In this document: positions 10,815 to 19,244 of the stretch, piece by piece
Position numbering within the stretch: the stretch's first letter is position 1
How the letters are laid out: the number at the start of each line of letters is the position of its first letter
DNA from: Rickettsiaceae bacterium
GTDB taxonomy: Bacteria; Pseudomonadota; Alphaproteobacteria; Rickettsiales; Rickettsiaceae
DNA: 42,907 nt
Reading direction: 5' to 3'
Assembly: GCA_029266475.1 (NCBI GenBank)
Contig: JAQSWU010000027.1
Span: 1 to 42,907 of the forward strand
Notes under the pieces: model-generated
What the model saw: the letters and a program-made list of their open reading frames with translations, nothing else
Databases searched by the model: none
What the model was told of the DNA's origin: nothing
Translations under genes and position numbers: made by a program

Positions 10815-11984
10815 ATGATAAATAAGATAATAAATGAAGGCTTCACCGAGACCATCATAAACTTGGTTGCGGACTGGGTTTTTAGTTCTAATAATACGAC
10901 TTATCGAACTCCAGGATACGTAAAGGATCCAGAGTGGTCAGACTTGAGCCTTGCAGCTATTAATGGGGACACACTTCCTATAGAAACGTTCCTCAGGGAG
11001 GGTGGTGATGTGAATGATTATATGGGTTCTTCTTCTAGCTTACTTTACAAAGCAGCTGATAATGGAAAAATTGAGACTGTAAAATTACTCTTGAAAGCTG
11101 GAGCTAATGTCGATGCAAAAACCTCTTCTAATGACACTGCGCTTTACGCAGCGGCCCGCGCCGGATATGAGGCGATAGCGAAAGCTCTAATATTAGCTGG
11201 CGCAGCAAAGCTTGATAAATATGATGGTATAACTGATCCAGCTATATTAAGGCTTCTTAGAATTCAAAAATTTGCTGATGATATTTTTGAGGGTAACAGT
11301 CTAGAACTTATAGATTTGAGCAATGATTTGGAAGAGATTGTTTTAGCTCGTGTGGACTTGAAAATAAACCAACTTTTTGAAGCAAAAAGTCTTAGAATAG
11401 GCAAGGTAAAAACATTTTTAGAGGGCCAGAAAGATATTAATCCAATATTCGAAAAAATATTAGATAAACTAGATGAGTTTATAGAGTCGAGAGTAAATGA
11501 GCTGGATATGGAAGGTGCGAGAAAGTTTTTCGGTCTAAGTTCCTGTTTATCGCTTAAAAATTTGAAAGAGTTTTTCGGATTCCAGTCGGACAGCAGCGCT
11601 GAAACTTTTGAGCAACTTTTAAAAGTTTATTATAACCATATAGCTGAAAGCAATATGATCAAGAGTTTAGACGAGCTTAAGGCTGATTTTATAATTTACC
11701 TTGTGTACAAAAAATCATATTTAGAAAACCATCCTGAACATAATCAATCTTATGTTCCTAGCGAAGTAAGGGATGAGCTAAAAGCTTTGTTTATACACCT
11801 TTTAGCAATAGAAGGGATAGATGCCAAAAAATTCAGTGATCTTAGTGAAGATACTGAAGAGGCTATATTATTTTATAGTTTAAACCCAAATTGTCAGGCG
11901 ATAGGTGAGCTCGCTCAAGCTAGCCCAGATAATTTAGATGAGTTACTTGATCTCGGCGGCAAATTAATTACTTTTAGGGAGTAA
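10815..11984 (+). CDS. Ankyrin-repeat protein with shared helical C-terminal domain
   Basis: 389 aa. Three ANK repeats cover about residues 43-137 (SLAAINGDTLPIETFLREGG; LLYKAADNGKIETVKLLLKA; ALYAAARAGYEAIAKALILA). A junction DPAILRLLRIQKFADDIF leads into a long, mainly helical region of unknown fold. This C-terminal region is shared with the ANK protein at 36311-37855: LEEIVLARV versus LEEMVLARV, YLVYKKSYL versus YLAEKKSYL, and EEAILFYSLNPNCQ versus IEAILFYSLNPHYQ. No signal peptide. Probably a host-interacting protein (inference from ANK content and family expansion). The weak purine stretch AAAGAAGATAG precedes the ATG. Confidence 0.85.
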   Translation: MINKIINEGFTETIINLVADWVFSSNNTTYRTPGYVKDPEWSDLSLAAINGDTLPIETFLREGGDVNDYMGSSSSLLYKAADNGKIETVKLLLKAGANVDAKTSSNDTALYAAARAGYEAIAKALILAGAAKLDKYDGITDPAILRLLRIQKFADDIFEGNSLELIDLSNDLEEIVLARVDLKINQLFEAKSLRIGKVKTFLEGQKDINPIFEKILDKLDEFIESRVNELDMEGARKFFGLSSCLSLKNLKEFFGFQSDSSAETFEQLLKVYYNHIAESNMIKSLDELKADFIIYLVYKKSYLENHPEHNQSYVPSEVRDELKALFIHLLAIEGIDAKKFSDLSEDTEEAILFYSLNPNCQAIGELAQASPDNLDELLDLGGKLITFRE

Positions 11985-12331
11985 AGTACTTTTTTAAGAC
12001 TCTTCTACAGAATTGATATGGCTTTGCTAAAGCTCTCCTAATTTTTTTTTACAAACTTATATCAATAACCCATTCTAGTTTTTTATTATAGTGAAATTAG
12101 TTGAGTTGCGGTACTAGAAATAACGAGCGCAGCGTATGAGAATACGTAAGCGAGGAATGACGACGTACCACACTTTAAATAAATTTACTATAACTCCTTT
12201 AAACTTTAATAACCACTCAAATGCACCTCCTTATCCATAGTTCGGGCTATGTAAGGAATAAATATTAGCGCTTTATTAATATATTATTAATCCAATCGTT
12301 GTAATATAAATTAAACAAATAATTAAAAGCT
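11985..12331. other. Intergenic region with palindromic repeat
   Basis: 347 bp between an ANK gene and the first of the tandem paralogs. It contains the full-length family A repeat (12087-12192) and a half-copy of the 4557-4618 palindrome near 12229-12249 (TTATCCATAGTTCGGGCTATG). No ORF or clear promoter. Confidence 0.6.
12087..12192. repeat. ~106-bp palindromic dispersed repeat (family A), copy 2
   Basis: Full-length copy. Left end TATAGTGAAATTAGTTGAG; right end, read on the other strand, TATAGTAAATTTATTTAAAG; both continue into (G)TGTGGTAC or its variant. The centre has CGTATGAGAATACG, a small perfect hairpin. Copies 1 and 3 are at 6721-6820 and 18905-19011. Confidence 0.88.
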
Positions 12332-13219
12332 ATGCCATTAGAAAATGTTAAAACACCTGAAAGTGATCTTAATGATAGTTTATATAAATTAATGGAGAAT
12401 TTTGCGAAGGATTACGAAACTCAGTTACTAATACGGAAAAAAGGTCTCCCTAGCAAGCTTGACAATCCGAACTATGATAGGGATTGGATTCAAGAGATAC
12501 AAAAAACGTTTGATAAATATATGGAGGAGAAGGGATTAAATTTTCGTTTCAAAAACAATTCTCAGGAGATGAGAGGTTTGGTACATAGAATTAAACAAGA
12601 AATTGAAGATAACCCTGTTAGCGACGAGAACCTAAAAAATGATGTAATTAGCTTTAATAAAAAAGCATTGAAATTTGCTGATGCTGTTGATGGTATGCAT
12701 CTATCGATGAAGCGAACAATAAAGGCAGCTAAAAAAGACGTAGAAGCTAAAGTCGAAGGAAAAACAAAAAGAAACATCGATGTAGCCATCAAATCATTAA
12801 TTACAGCTGCCCAAATTGTATTGTGTACTGCAGCAATATTAACAACAGCGACTTTAGCTACAATTCTTATTATTGCAACGTCTCCTATATCTATACCATT
12901 GCTATCTGCAATAGGTTGTTTCGAACCTAAAAAATCAAGCGGAAATTCTGATCCTGGTTATGATTTTTTTGAGAAAATCGTCAAGGCATATAAGAAGCCT
13001 GAAGTAGAGCTTAAAGCCAAATTAGGTGAGCATGCTAGCAGTCTCCGTAAAACAGCAGAGGAGATTAAGGGATTAGAAGTAAGCCTTGAAGATAAATATA
13101 AAAAAGCGCAAGTGATAATTGAACCAAAAATGAAGAATAAAAGTTATGTTAAAAAGCTGCAAGAGTCGAGTAAAAGAGAAAATGAAGCTAATAGTAAAGG
13201 CGTTAATATAACAAAATAG
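12332..13219 (+). CDS. Unrecognised coiled-coil/membrane protein, first of a tandem paralog pair
   Basis: 295 aa, no family recognised. The charged, probably coiled-coil N-terminal half has the motif WIQEIQKTFDKYMEEKGLNF then FKNNSQEM. A hydrophobic region at about 157-197 (AAQIVLCTAAILTTATLATI and following) is long enough for a membrane hairpin. A second charged helical part ends VIEPKMKNKSYVKKLQ. The next gene (13293-14216) has the same order of parts and matching motifs, so the two are a tandem duplication that has diverged strongly. No signal peptide; no clear Shine-Dalgarno before the ATG. A membrane-inserting secreted protein is one possibility (inference). Confidence 0.75.
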   Translation: MPLENVKTPESDLNDSLYKLMENFAKDYETQLLIRKKGLPSKLDNPNYDRDWIQEIQKTFDKYMEEKGLNFRFKNNSQEMRGLVHRIKQEIEDNPVSDENLKNDVISFNKKALKFADAVDGMHLSMKRTIKAAKKDVEAKVEGKTKRNIDVAIKSLITAAQIVLCTAAILTTATLATILIIATSPISIPLLSAIGCFEPKKSSGNSDPGYDFFEKIVKAYKKPEVELKAKLGEHASSLRKTAEEIKGLEVSLEDKYKKAQVIIEPKMKNKSYVKKLQESSKRENEANSKGVNITK

Positions 13220-13292
13220 TTAAAATATATAATATAATTAATCCTTGTTGTAAAACTAGGGTTATTAATTAACATGAAAGGAGTATAAAGAT

Positions 13293-14216
13293 ATGCCAAG
13301 AGCGAAGGAAAATAGACCTGAAATAAATATTAATAATAGATTGAAAGAAACATTATTAAAATTAGAGAAGGATTACGAAAAACATATAACTTCAATGAAG
13401 CAGGGTGGCCCTATTCAACTTGGCCAAGAGCCCTACGAAGTTATTTGGAGGAAGAAAATAGAGAAAGTTTTTAACCTATATATGAAGGAAATGAATCTTG
13501 GTTTTGAATTTAAAAACGTATCCCAAGAAGTTGATAGTCTCGTTGAAGTCCTAGAAAAAGAACAACAGCAGCACCAAATTCAAGATCAGAAACTCGAAGG
13601 TGACTATAATAATTTCATACATCAAGCAAAGAATTTCGCTGAGAGAATTAACAATTTCTATAAGGAAATTGATAAAACGATACTTACAATCGAAAGAAAC
13701 GTTGAAGAAAGGCTCAAAGGTAAAGAAATAAGAAAAAAAGATTTTACGAAACCCCTAAAGTTAGCTGCTCAAGCAGTATTGGTTGCGGCAGTAGGTGCGG
13801 CATGCGGGGCAGCGGTACTGTTCGGAGGCCTTATAACTTTAGGTATAGCTTTTCCAGCAGGAGGCATTATACTTAGTCTTGTAGGCATGTTTGCAAAGCA
13901 AATTGCGGTTGCAGGGGTAGCTATGGGGGGTGCGGCAGGTTTAGCTGCAGGGGTAACAGATTTTGTAAGTGGAATCAAAGAATATTATTTTGATTTCGAT
14001 AAGAATTTTGAGCGGGCGCTTCATACAGAAGCCTCTAACTTAAATCAAGCCGCAGAAATACTCATGGGTGATAAAGAAAGATTTGCAGATAGGCTGAGTA
14101 AAGTAAAAACAGTTATTGAACCCAAGGTTAAAGAAGACGGTTACGTTAAAACCCTTATTAACAAAACTGCTGAGAAAAAAGCAGCTACGGAAAATGGTGG
14201 CCCTGTTAGGAACTAG
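13293..14216 (+). CDS. Unrecognised coiled-coil/membrane protein, second of a tandem paralog pair
   Basis: 307 aa, paralog of the preceding gene: IWRKKIEKVFNLYMKEMNL then FEFKNVSQEV matches its neighbour, and VIEPKVKEDGYVKTL matches VIEPKMKNKSYVKKL near the C terminus. The central hydrophobic region (about 153-225) is longer and extremely Gly/Ala-rich (VLVAAVGAACGAAVLFGGLI; VAMGGAAGLAAGV), with GxxxG-like spacing suited to packing of helices in a membrane. Flanking parts are charged and probably coiled coil. AAAGGAG sits nine bases before the ATG, a good ribosome site, 73 bp after the previous stop, so the pair may be co-transcribed. Function unknown. Confidence 0.77.
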   Translation: MPRAKENRPEININNRLKETLLKLEKDYEKHITSMKQGGPIQLGQEPYEVIWRKKIEKVFNLYMKEMNLGFEFKNVSQEVDSLVEVLEKEQQQHQIQDQKLEGDYNNFIHQAKNFAERINNFYKEIDKTILTIERNVEERLKGKEIRKKDFTKPLKLAAQAVLVAAVGAACGAAVLFGGLITLGIAFPAGGIILSLVGMFAKQIAVAGVAMGGAAGLAAGVTDFVSGIKEYYFDFDKNFERALHTEASNLNQAAEILMGDKERFADRLSKVKTVIEPKVKEDGYVKTLINKTAEKKAATENGGPVRN

Positions 14217-14342
14217 ATGATATTCTTAGCATTAGATTTTGTTTTAGACGAAGTTAATCGAATTAAGTTGTTCAGGCATAGGGGCGCTGTCCAATTAACT
14301 GTCAGATCAAGTCCTTACTTTTACAGATAATGTACAAATCAA

Positions 14343-16268
14343 TTATTTACTCTGAGAGTTCCCTTGCGATTGACCACGGTTCGCTCGTTCTTGTAAAACC
14401 TCCTTAACGAAGCTACCAGTTTTAGTTTTTAGTTTATCATAATTTTCTTGCCTTCTCTTTATATATAACTTTCGGTCCTCCACCAATCTATCCTTAGAAT
14501 AAGATTTCATCAGCAATTTTTTAATTTTATGAATAAGTGTTTTGAAGAAATTTTCTTGCCCTTCCTCAAGTCTATCAAAGTTTTGAAGCTTCTGTTTAGA
14601 AGCTCTTTTTTTGATTGGTAACATTTTTTCATATTCGCTACTGGTCTCTAGGATTGCTTCAGAAATTTGCTGGGCTAAGGAAGTACGCAGCTTATTATCT
14701 AGATCACAATTACTGCTGAAGTAAGCACTTTTAAGACCTTCATCCTTCTGAAGAGACTCTTTTATTGCGTTAAAAAGTTTACTCTTGGCATCAACAGTCA
14801 AAGTTTTTACGGCTTTGTTATCTTTTACATTTTCGTAAGATTGTTCAGCAACAGATGTGCAAAAATAAAAATATTGCTTCTCAGATTGGCGTAATTCTTT
14901 GATAATACTTGGTGAAACCTCAACATGCTTCATTACTTGCTCAATAATTTCCAAAGGTAGTTTACTAAATGGTGTCTCATCATTGAGACCTTTACTTACC
15001 CCCATAAGCTTAAGCATATTTTGCCTTTTATAGTTTTTTAGCTTGTTCATAAAGTTTTTGAAATCAGTAATCTTCCTTTCGGCTAGCTTACTTTGAACTT
15101 CTTGTTGGTGATGTTCTAAGATAGAAAGGTCTTTGATAGAAATAGGGTTAGGAGATGCTTTACCGTTAACAATGTTTACGTTATTTCCATTATAAAAATA
15201 CTCATATGCATGTTCAAATGCAGTATCTAGCATTCTCTGGTTTCTTTCAGTATATTGTGTAATCTTTTTACCGCTTACTCCCTTCACACAAAGAATAGAA
15301 AAATTTTTTTTCAAGGCTTCAGCTATTGCTAATTTTCCTGCGTCCTCTGTCAAGTTGTGCTCAAGATATATATTAGTGATAGTATTATTTTCTTTTAAAG
15401 CCGCAGCTATTGCGATTACTCCTTCGTTCCATATATAATTGCTTGAAAGACTTATGTTAGTGATAGATTTATTATCTTTTAAGGCACCAGCGATGGCTTT
15501 TGCTCCTTCGGACCCAATATTGTTACCCCTAAGATTTATTTCGGTTATAGTATTATTTATTTTTAAGGCACCAGCAATGGCTTTTGCTCCTTCGGACCCA
15601 ATATTGTTACTACTAAGATCTATTGTAGTAATAGTTTCATTTTCTTTTAAGGCATCAGCTATGGCTCTTGCTCCTTCGCCCTTAATTCCGGTCCACTTAA
15701 GATTTAATATAGTGATAGATTTATTATCTTTTAAGGCACCAGCAATGGCTCTTACTCCTTCGTCATTAATTCCGGTGCCCTGCAGATTTAATTTAGTGAT
15801 AGATTTATTATCTTTTAAGGCACCAGCAATGGCTTTTGCTCCTTCGGACCCAATATTGTTATGCCTAAGATTTATTTCGGTTATAGTATCATTTATTTTT
15901 AAGGCACCAGCAATGGCTTTTGCTCCTTCGGACCCAATATTGTTGTATTGCAGATTTAATTTTGTGATAGTTTTATTCTCTTTTAAGGCTTCAGCGATGT
16001 CTCTTGCTCCTTCGCCCTCAATTCTGTTGTTCTTAAGATTTACGTCAGTGATAGTGTAATTTTCTTTTAAAACTGCCGCTAACTCCTTGGCTCCTTCAGA
16101 CCCAATATTGTTATTTCTTAGGTATAATGATGTAATGGATGTATTTTTTTTCAAAGCAATTATGAGTTGCTTGAACTGCTCTGAAGAAAATTGTTCAGAG
16201 ATTATCAACTTTTCCATCCTATTGTTATCTATACTTTGTATAAGTTCTTGGAATTTACTATCTTCCAT
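14343..16268 (-). CDS. LRR protein with C-terminal F-box-like motif and fused second module (LRR-B)
   Basis: 641 aa. About eleven 28-aa LRRs fill residues ~15-330 with consensus GAKAIAGALKDNKSITxLNL..N.IGSE. Next is the module shared with LRR-A and LRR-C (RNQRMLDTAFEHAYEYFYNG; NNVNIVNGKASPNPIS; EHHQQEVQSKLAERKITDF), then FSKLPLEIIEQVMKHV (F-box-like, 437-449). Residues 468-641 form a second module matching the stand-alone protein at 26670-27362: FCTSVAEQSYENV, FDRLEEG, HKIKKLLMKSYSKDRL and a basic tail SFVKEVLQERANRGQSQG. No signal peptide. AGGACAAGAG precedes the ATG. The LRR part is strongly repetitive at DNA level. Putative secreted effector; target unknown. The long plus-strand ORFs over the LRRs are shadows. 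Confidence 0.87.
   Translation of the reverse strand: MEDSKFQELIQSIDNNRMEKLIISEQFSSEQFKQLIIALKKNTSITSLYLRNNNIGSEGAKELAAVLKENYTITDVNLKNNRIEGEGARDIAEALKENKTITKLNLQYNNIGSEGAKAIAGALKINDTITEINLRHNNIGSEGAKAIAGALKDNKSITKLNLQGTGINDEGVRAIAGALKDNKSITILNLKWTGIKGEGARAIADALKENETITTIDLSSNNIGSEGAKAIAGALKINNTITEINLRGNNIGSEGAKAIAGALKDNKSITNISLSSNYIWNEGVIAIAAALKENNTITNIYLEHNLTEDAGKLAIAEALKKNFSILCVKGVSGKKITQYTERNQRMLDTAFEHAYEYFYNGNNVNIVNGKASPNPISIKDLSILEHHQQEVQSKLAERKITDFKNFMNKLKNYKRQNMLKLMGVSKGLNDETPFSKLPLEIIEQVMKHVEVSPSIIKELRQSEKQYFYFCTSVAEQSYENVKDNKAVKTLTVDAKSKLFNAIKESLQKDEGLKSAYFSSNCDLDNKLRTSLAQQISEAILETSSEYEKMLPIKKRASKQKLQNFDRLEEGQENFFKTLIHKIKKLLMKSYSKDRLVEDRKLYIKRRQENYDKLKTKTGSFVKEVLQERANRGQSQGNSQSK
15460..16060. 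repeat. 84-bp in-gene tandem repeats (LRR units)
   Basis: Within LRR-B the 84-bp unit (28 codons) recurs with near-identical stretches such as GGCTTTTGCTCCTTCGGACC followed by CAATATTGTT at about 15498, 15582, 15834 and 15918. The nucleotide conservation exceeds that needed for protein conservation and points to recent duplication or conversion between units. Confidence 0.8.
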
Positions 16269-16518
16269 CTCTTGTCCTATTCAAAATTTGTTCAACACCA
16301 ATGATTAAAAAATCAGTTCACAAATTATTTTAGTAATAATAATTTAAAAGATAATTAACAAAGAGCGAGTGCGAATATGGTAATTCTATTGAGACCGCAT
16401 CTAGGCGGAGGGATCTAGATACTATTAATCCCTGCTTGAGCAAGAGAAAGGAACCCTCCTGCTTCAAAAAATAATTAGGAATTTCATACTAATAGCTTGT
16501 ATCCAGAATCAATAGTGC

Positions 16519-16546
16519 AAAAAGCAGTGCTATTCTTGCTTTTTTT
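16519..16546. terminator. Hairpin terminator between LRR-B and methyltransferase-like gene
   Basis: AAAAAGCA (16519-16526) pairs with TGCTTTTT (16537-16544), followed by two more T on the plus strand; the A-run gives a U-tract on the other strand too. It lies just past the stop of the minus-strand gene 16551-17267 and could act in both directions. Confidence 0.5.
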
Positions 16547-16550
16547 AAGG

Positions 16551-17267
16551 CTATTCGAAACTTATAACCATTTTAGCGCGGCTATTATATTCTTTTGGAA
16601 TTATATATTCTATTTTATAATTTTTGAAATTGTTTTTTAAAGTATTATTAAAATGCTCTAGAGAAAGCTCGTTAGAGCCGAACCTATCGTAATCAATATC
16701 AAGCCTCCCTGGCACTTTAATGTCATCAATAATGATAACTGTGTTTTTATTATATACCTGACTAATGAGCTTAAGCTCATCAAGCACTGGCCAATAATTT
16801 TGCCAATGTGCATCTAAGTAAAACAGTACATTTTTCCCTTCCAGCTTTGGCAGGAGCTTTTGCAGCATGTCTGGAGAACTACCTAGGTGATATTTAATAT
16901 TTGTAAAATCTTTAAGGTTTTCCTTGGCTTTACTGATGTGCTCTTCTACAATCTCGATTGTATATACTTTGCTGAAAACATTAGCAAGTAGAGCAGTAGT
17001 ACCGCCTATATAGGTGCCAGTCTCAACCGCTATTGTTATATTATGCTTGTTTTTAAAATGGTTAATCAGCACGCTAATTTCAGGGGCGCCGTTAAAAGCC
17101 TGCATACCATATTTCAAGTATTTATTACTTCGATTGGATCCACTAGCTATCTCGCTAAAATCATATTTATTTATGCTTGCATCATTTGGCACATATGTGA
17201 TAGCGATAAGATAAATTGCAAGTAAGGTGCATAAAAATATTAATAAAGGTCTTTTAAAGCGTTTCAT
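16551..17267 (-). CDS. Membrane-anchored class I SAM-dependent methyltransferase-like protein
   Basis: 238 aa. A single N-terminal signal-anchor (about residues 7-25, PLLIFLCTLLAIYLIAI) precedes a Rossmann-like domain. Motif I is VETGTYIGGTT (81-91), the acidic end of strand 2 is YTIEI (102-106), and FYLDAHWQNYWPVLDEL (149-165) with IIIDDIKVPGRLD (178-190) follow the pattern of small-molecule or sugar methyltransferases of the Methyltransf_24 type. The substrate cannot be read from the sequence. The anchor suggests action at the membrane, on the cytoplasmic or periplasmic side. A hairpin terminator follows the stop. No obvious partner genes next to it. Confidence 0.72.
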   Translation of the reverse strand: MKRFKRPLLIFLCTLLAIYLIAITYVPNDASINKYDFSEIASGSNRSNKYLKYGMQAFNGAPEISVLINHFKNKHNITIAVETGTYIGGTTALLANVFSKVYTIEIVEEHISKAKENLKDFTNIKYHLGSSPDMLQKLLPKLEGKNVLFYLDAHWQNYWPVLDELKLISQVYNKNTVIIIDDIKVPGRLDIDYDRFGSNELSLEHFNNTLKNNFKNYKIEYIIPKEYNSRAKMVISFE

Positions 17268-17510
17268 TTGAGTAATAAGATCAAGTTAACGACTTAATGG
17301 TAGCTATAAGACTTTATAAATTCGTTAATGAACGAGTAACTTTTATCCTGATATAGAAAAAATTTCTAGCTATGTAGTAAAAACACCGCTAATTGGGGCT
17401 AGTAGATTTGCTATGCTTAAGACTGCTTTATAAAGTTTTTATAAATATATGTTTACTTTTATGAGATTTTAAGTATTATATATTTTTTTTAATTAAAAGT
17501 AATCAATTAT

Positions 17511-18050
17511 ATGAAACCTAATTATAATTATAGCAGAAGCTATAAAGCAAGGGATGTAGAGTCGCGTTTAAACTCCCCTTTGGGATTAAGCAATTATCAT
17601 CACAAACCATATTATTATAGTAAATCAAAGACAATAAATTATAAAGGGAACTACTATAATAAATCTTATTCATATAAAGCTACTATAGTCGAGAAAGTAA
17701 ATACAAAGCTTCTAGCCGAAAATTTCTTAAACAAATTTGAAAAAGAGTTCGAGGCTAAGAAGTTTACGCATAATACTACAAGTGAAACTTCCCCGGCAGA
17801 TACTGTAAGATCGGCTGAATTATTGTCCGTTAATGCAGGTCAAAACTACCAACTTGGAGAAGAAGGAGATTTGGCAAAAGCTGCTCAAGTCATTTGTAAG
17901 TCAAGTAAAGAAAGCAATGGAGCAACAGAAAATAAGAACGCAGAAATTTTAAAAATTTTTGGCGTCGAGATTATCTGTGACGATTTAATCCTTGATGAGG
18001 CTGAATGCGCAGGTAGATTCCTTGATCTTAACGCTAGTGACTGCGAGTAA
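17511..18050 (+). CDS. Orphan Tyr-rich protein with C-terminal IFGVEI and LDLN motifs
   Basis: 179 aa, not recognised. The N-terminal third is basic and strikingly Tyr/Asn/Ser-rich (NYNYSRSYKARD; HHKPYYYSKSKTINYKGNYY). The middle is charged and polar with a possible short coiled coil. The C terminus reads EILKIFGVEIICDDLILDEA then GRFLDLNASDCE. The IFG(V/I)x(I/V) plus LDLN combination also occurs in the ANK protein at 32359-34140, otherwise unrelated. No signal peptide, membrane segment or good Shine-Dalgarno. Placement next to large non-coding repeats fits an accessory gene. The motif sharing supports a real protein, possibly host-directed (inference). Confidence 0.65.
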   Translation: MKPNYNYSRSYKARDVESRLNSPLGLSNYHHKPYYYSKSKTINYKGNYYNKSYSYKATIVEKVNTKLLAENFLNKFEKEFEAKKFTHNTTSETSPADTVRSAELLSVNAGQNYQLGEEGDLAKAAQVICKSSKESNGATENKNAEILKIFGVEIICDDLILDEAECAGRFLDLNASDCE

Positions 18051-18118
18051 AGGACAAGTGATTTAGCTTATGACGAGCTAATTATTAATGCTTAGCCATA
18101 AGCTATCAATATACTATT

Positions 18119-18330
18119 GATTCGTTTAGTTGGATTACTTCAAACTTACATAAGAGAATTTTCACAATAGCGATTAAGCGCTTGCCATTCTCGCAAAAGA
18201 TAGGGGGTACCGTCTTTGCGAGGAGCTGAAAGCGACGCGGCAAACCAGTTATCAAGCAAGGCTTAGGTACGTTGATTAGTTTAGGCTGTATTACTTCAAA
18301 TTGCCCGAGGAAAATTTTCGTAATGACGAT
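18119..18330 (-). repeat. Dispersed repeat (family B), copy 2, compound
   Basis: Reverse orientation relative to 5174-5294: GCAAACCAGTTATCAAGCAA then GGCTTAGGTACGTTGATTAG, and near the end GAAAATTTTCGTAATGACGA. A second partial copy (ATTCGTTTAGTTGGATTACT then TCAAACTTACATAAGAG) lies at its start, flanking CGTCTTTGCGAGGAGCTG. This is the fullest example of the family in the window. Confidence 0.65.
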
Positions 18331-18426
18331 TTTCTGCGCTACCTATCCTTAAAAACACGGTAAAAACTACTTAGCGAGAAGGTAATTCTATACTAAGTTG
18401 TTTAAGTATTGGGATACTTATATTAC

Positions 18427-18880
18427 GGTTGATAAACTTATTCGAATTTCAACCATGCTAACAAGTGTTGTAAGTGATAATGAATAATCGTAGGGTATAT
18501 CTAAGCGAGGTGGATGCTTAAATTTCGAAACCTTAAATATAAATATGAGTGCTAATACGGTTGAAATAGGCTTTAGAGTTTCAACCGCACTAATAAGTGT
18601 TATAAGTTATAATAAATAATCGTAGGGTATATCTAAGCGCGGCGGATGCTTAAATTTCGAAACATTAAATATAAATATGAGTGCTAATATGGTTGAAATA
18701 GGCTTTGGAATTTCAGCCGCACTAACAAGTGTTGTAAGTGATAATGAATAATCGTAGGGTATATCTAAGCGAACCGGATGCTTGAATTTTGAAACATTAA
18801 GTAAGAATATGTGAGTGCTACTACGGTTGAAAAAGCCTTTGGTGTTTCAACTGTACTAATAAGTGCTCTATGAGAGATAA
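18427..18880. repeat. 132-bp tandem repeat, about 3.4 units, each with a hairpin
   Basis: The motif AATAATCGTAGGGTATATCT recurs at 18483, 18615 and 18747, exactly 132 bp apart. A hairpin GGTTGAAA...TTTCAACC starts at 18427, 18559, 18691 and 18825 (the last shifted by a 2-bp insertion). Two units carry matching 24-codon mini-ORFs at 18545-18619 and 18677-18751 (MSANTVEIGF versus MSANMVEIGF at their starts). Nothing resembling it is elsewhere in the window. Confidence 0.88.
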
Positions 18881-18904
18881 AAACCTACCTGGGGGGAATA
18901 TATG

Positions 18905-19011
18905 TATAGGGAAATTAGTTGAGTTGTGGCACTAGAAATAACGAGCGCAGCGTATGAGTAATACGTAAGCGAGGAATGACGACGTACCACACTTCAAATA
19001 AATTTACTATA
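18905..19011. repeat. ~106-bp palindromic dispersed repeat (family A), copy 3
   Basis: TATAGGGAAATTAGTTGAG at the left end, AATAAATTTACTATA at the right, and CGAGCGCAGCGTATGAGTAA then TACGTAAGCGAGGAATGACG in the centre. Full length, directly downstream of the 132-bp tandem repeats. Confidence 0.88.
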
Positions 19012-19244
19012 CATGATATTTATGTACCGAGTCTGTATACAAACTCGCAGCAGAAGTAGAGTTCTCACAAAGAAGTCTAATGTAAAAATGCGAGGAAAGC
19101 GACGTGAATCTTCACTCCTATTAACATTCGCTGCTTCAGGATTATAATTTTCACTTGGATAAGCCCTTCTTATTAGAGAAGCTATAACTGAGAATTCTTT
19201 TAAGGTTATTGAGTCAAGCATAAGGTAAACGAGTAGAGAACCAC

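Larger units (their letters stand above)
18051..19244. other. Long intergenic region with tandem and dispersed repeats
   Basis: About 1.2 kb. Contains a reverse-oriented family B repeat (18119-18330), the 132-bp tandem repeat (18427-18880) and a family A repeat (18905-19011). A 75-codon minus-strand ORF (18994-19221) starts inside this DNA but overlaps the family A repeat and has no ribosome site, so it is not called. No recognised RNA gene. Confidence 0.65.

Noticed and set aside
15439-16308. Plus-strand ORFs (206 and 73 aa) opposite LRR-B
   Set aside because: Open only because the 84-bp LRR unit lacks stops in that frame on the other strand; the product is a repetitive artefact of the antisense reading.
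18427-18880. CRISPR array
   Set aside because: The repeats are whole 132-bp units without alternation of short repeats and unique spacers, and no cas genes are present.
18994-19221. 75-aa minus-strand ORF downstream of the dacF-like gene
   Set aside because: Overlaps the family A palindromic repeat, lacks a Shine-Dalgarno sequence and matches nothing recognisable; possibly a read-through of repeat DNA.
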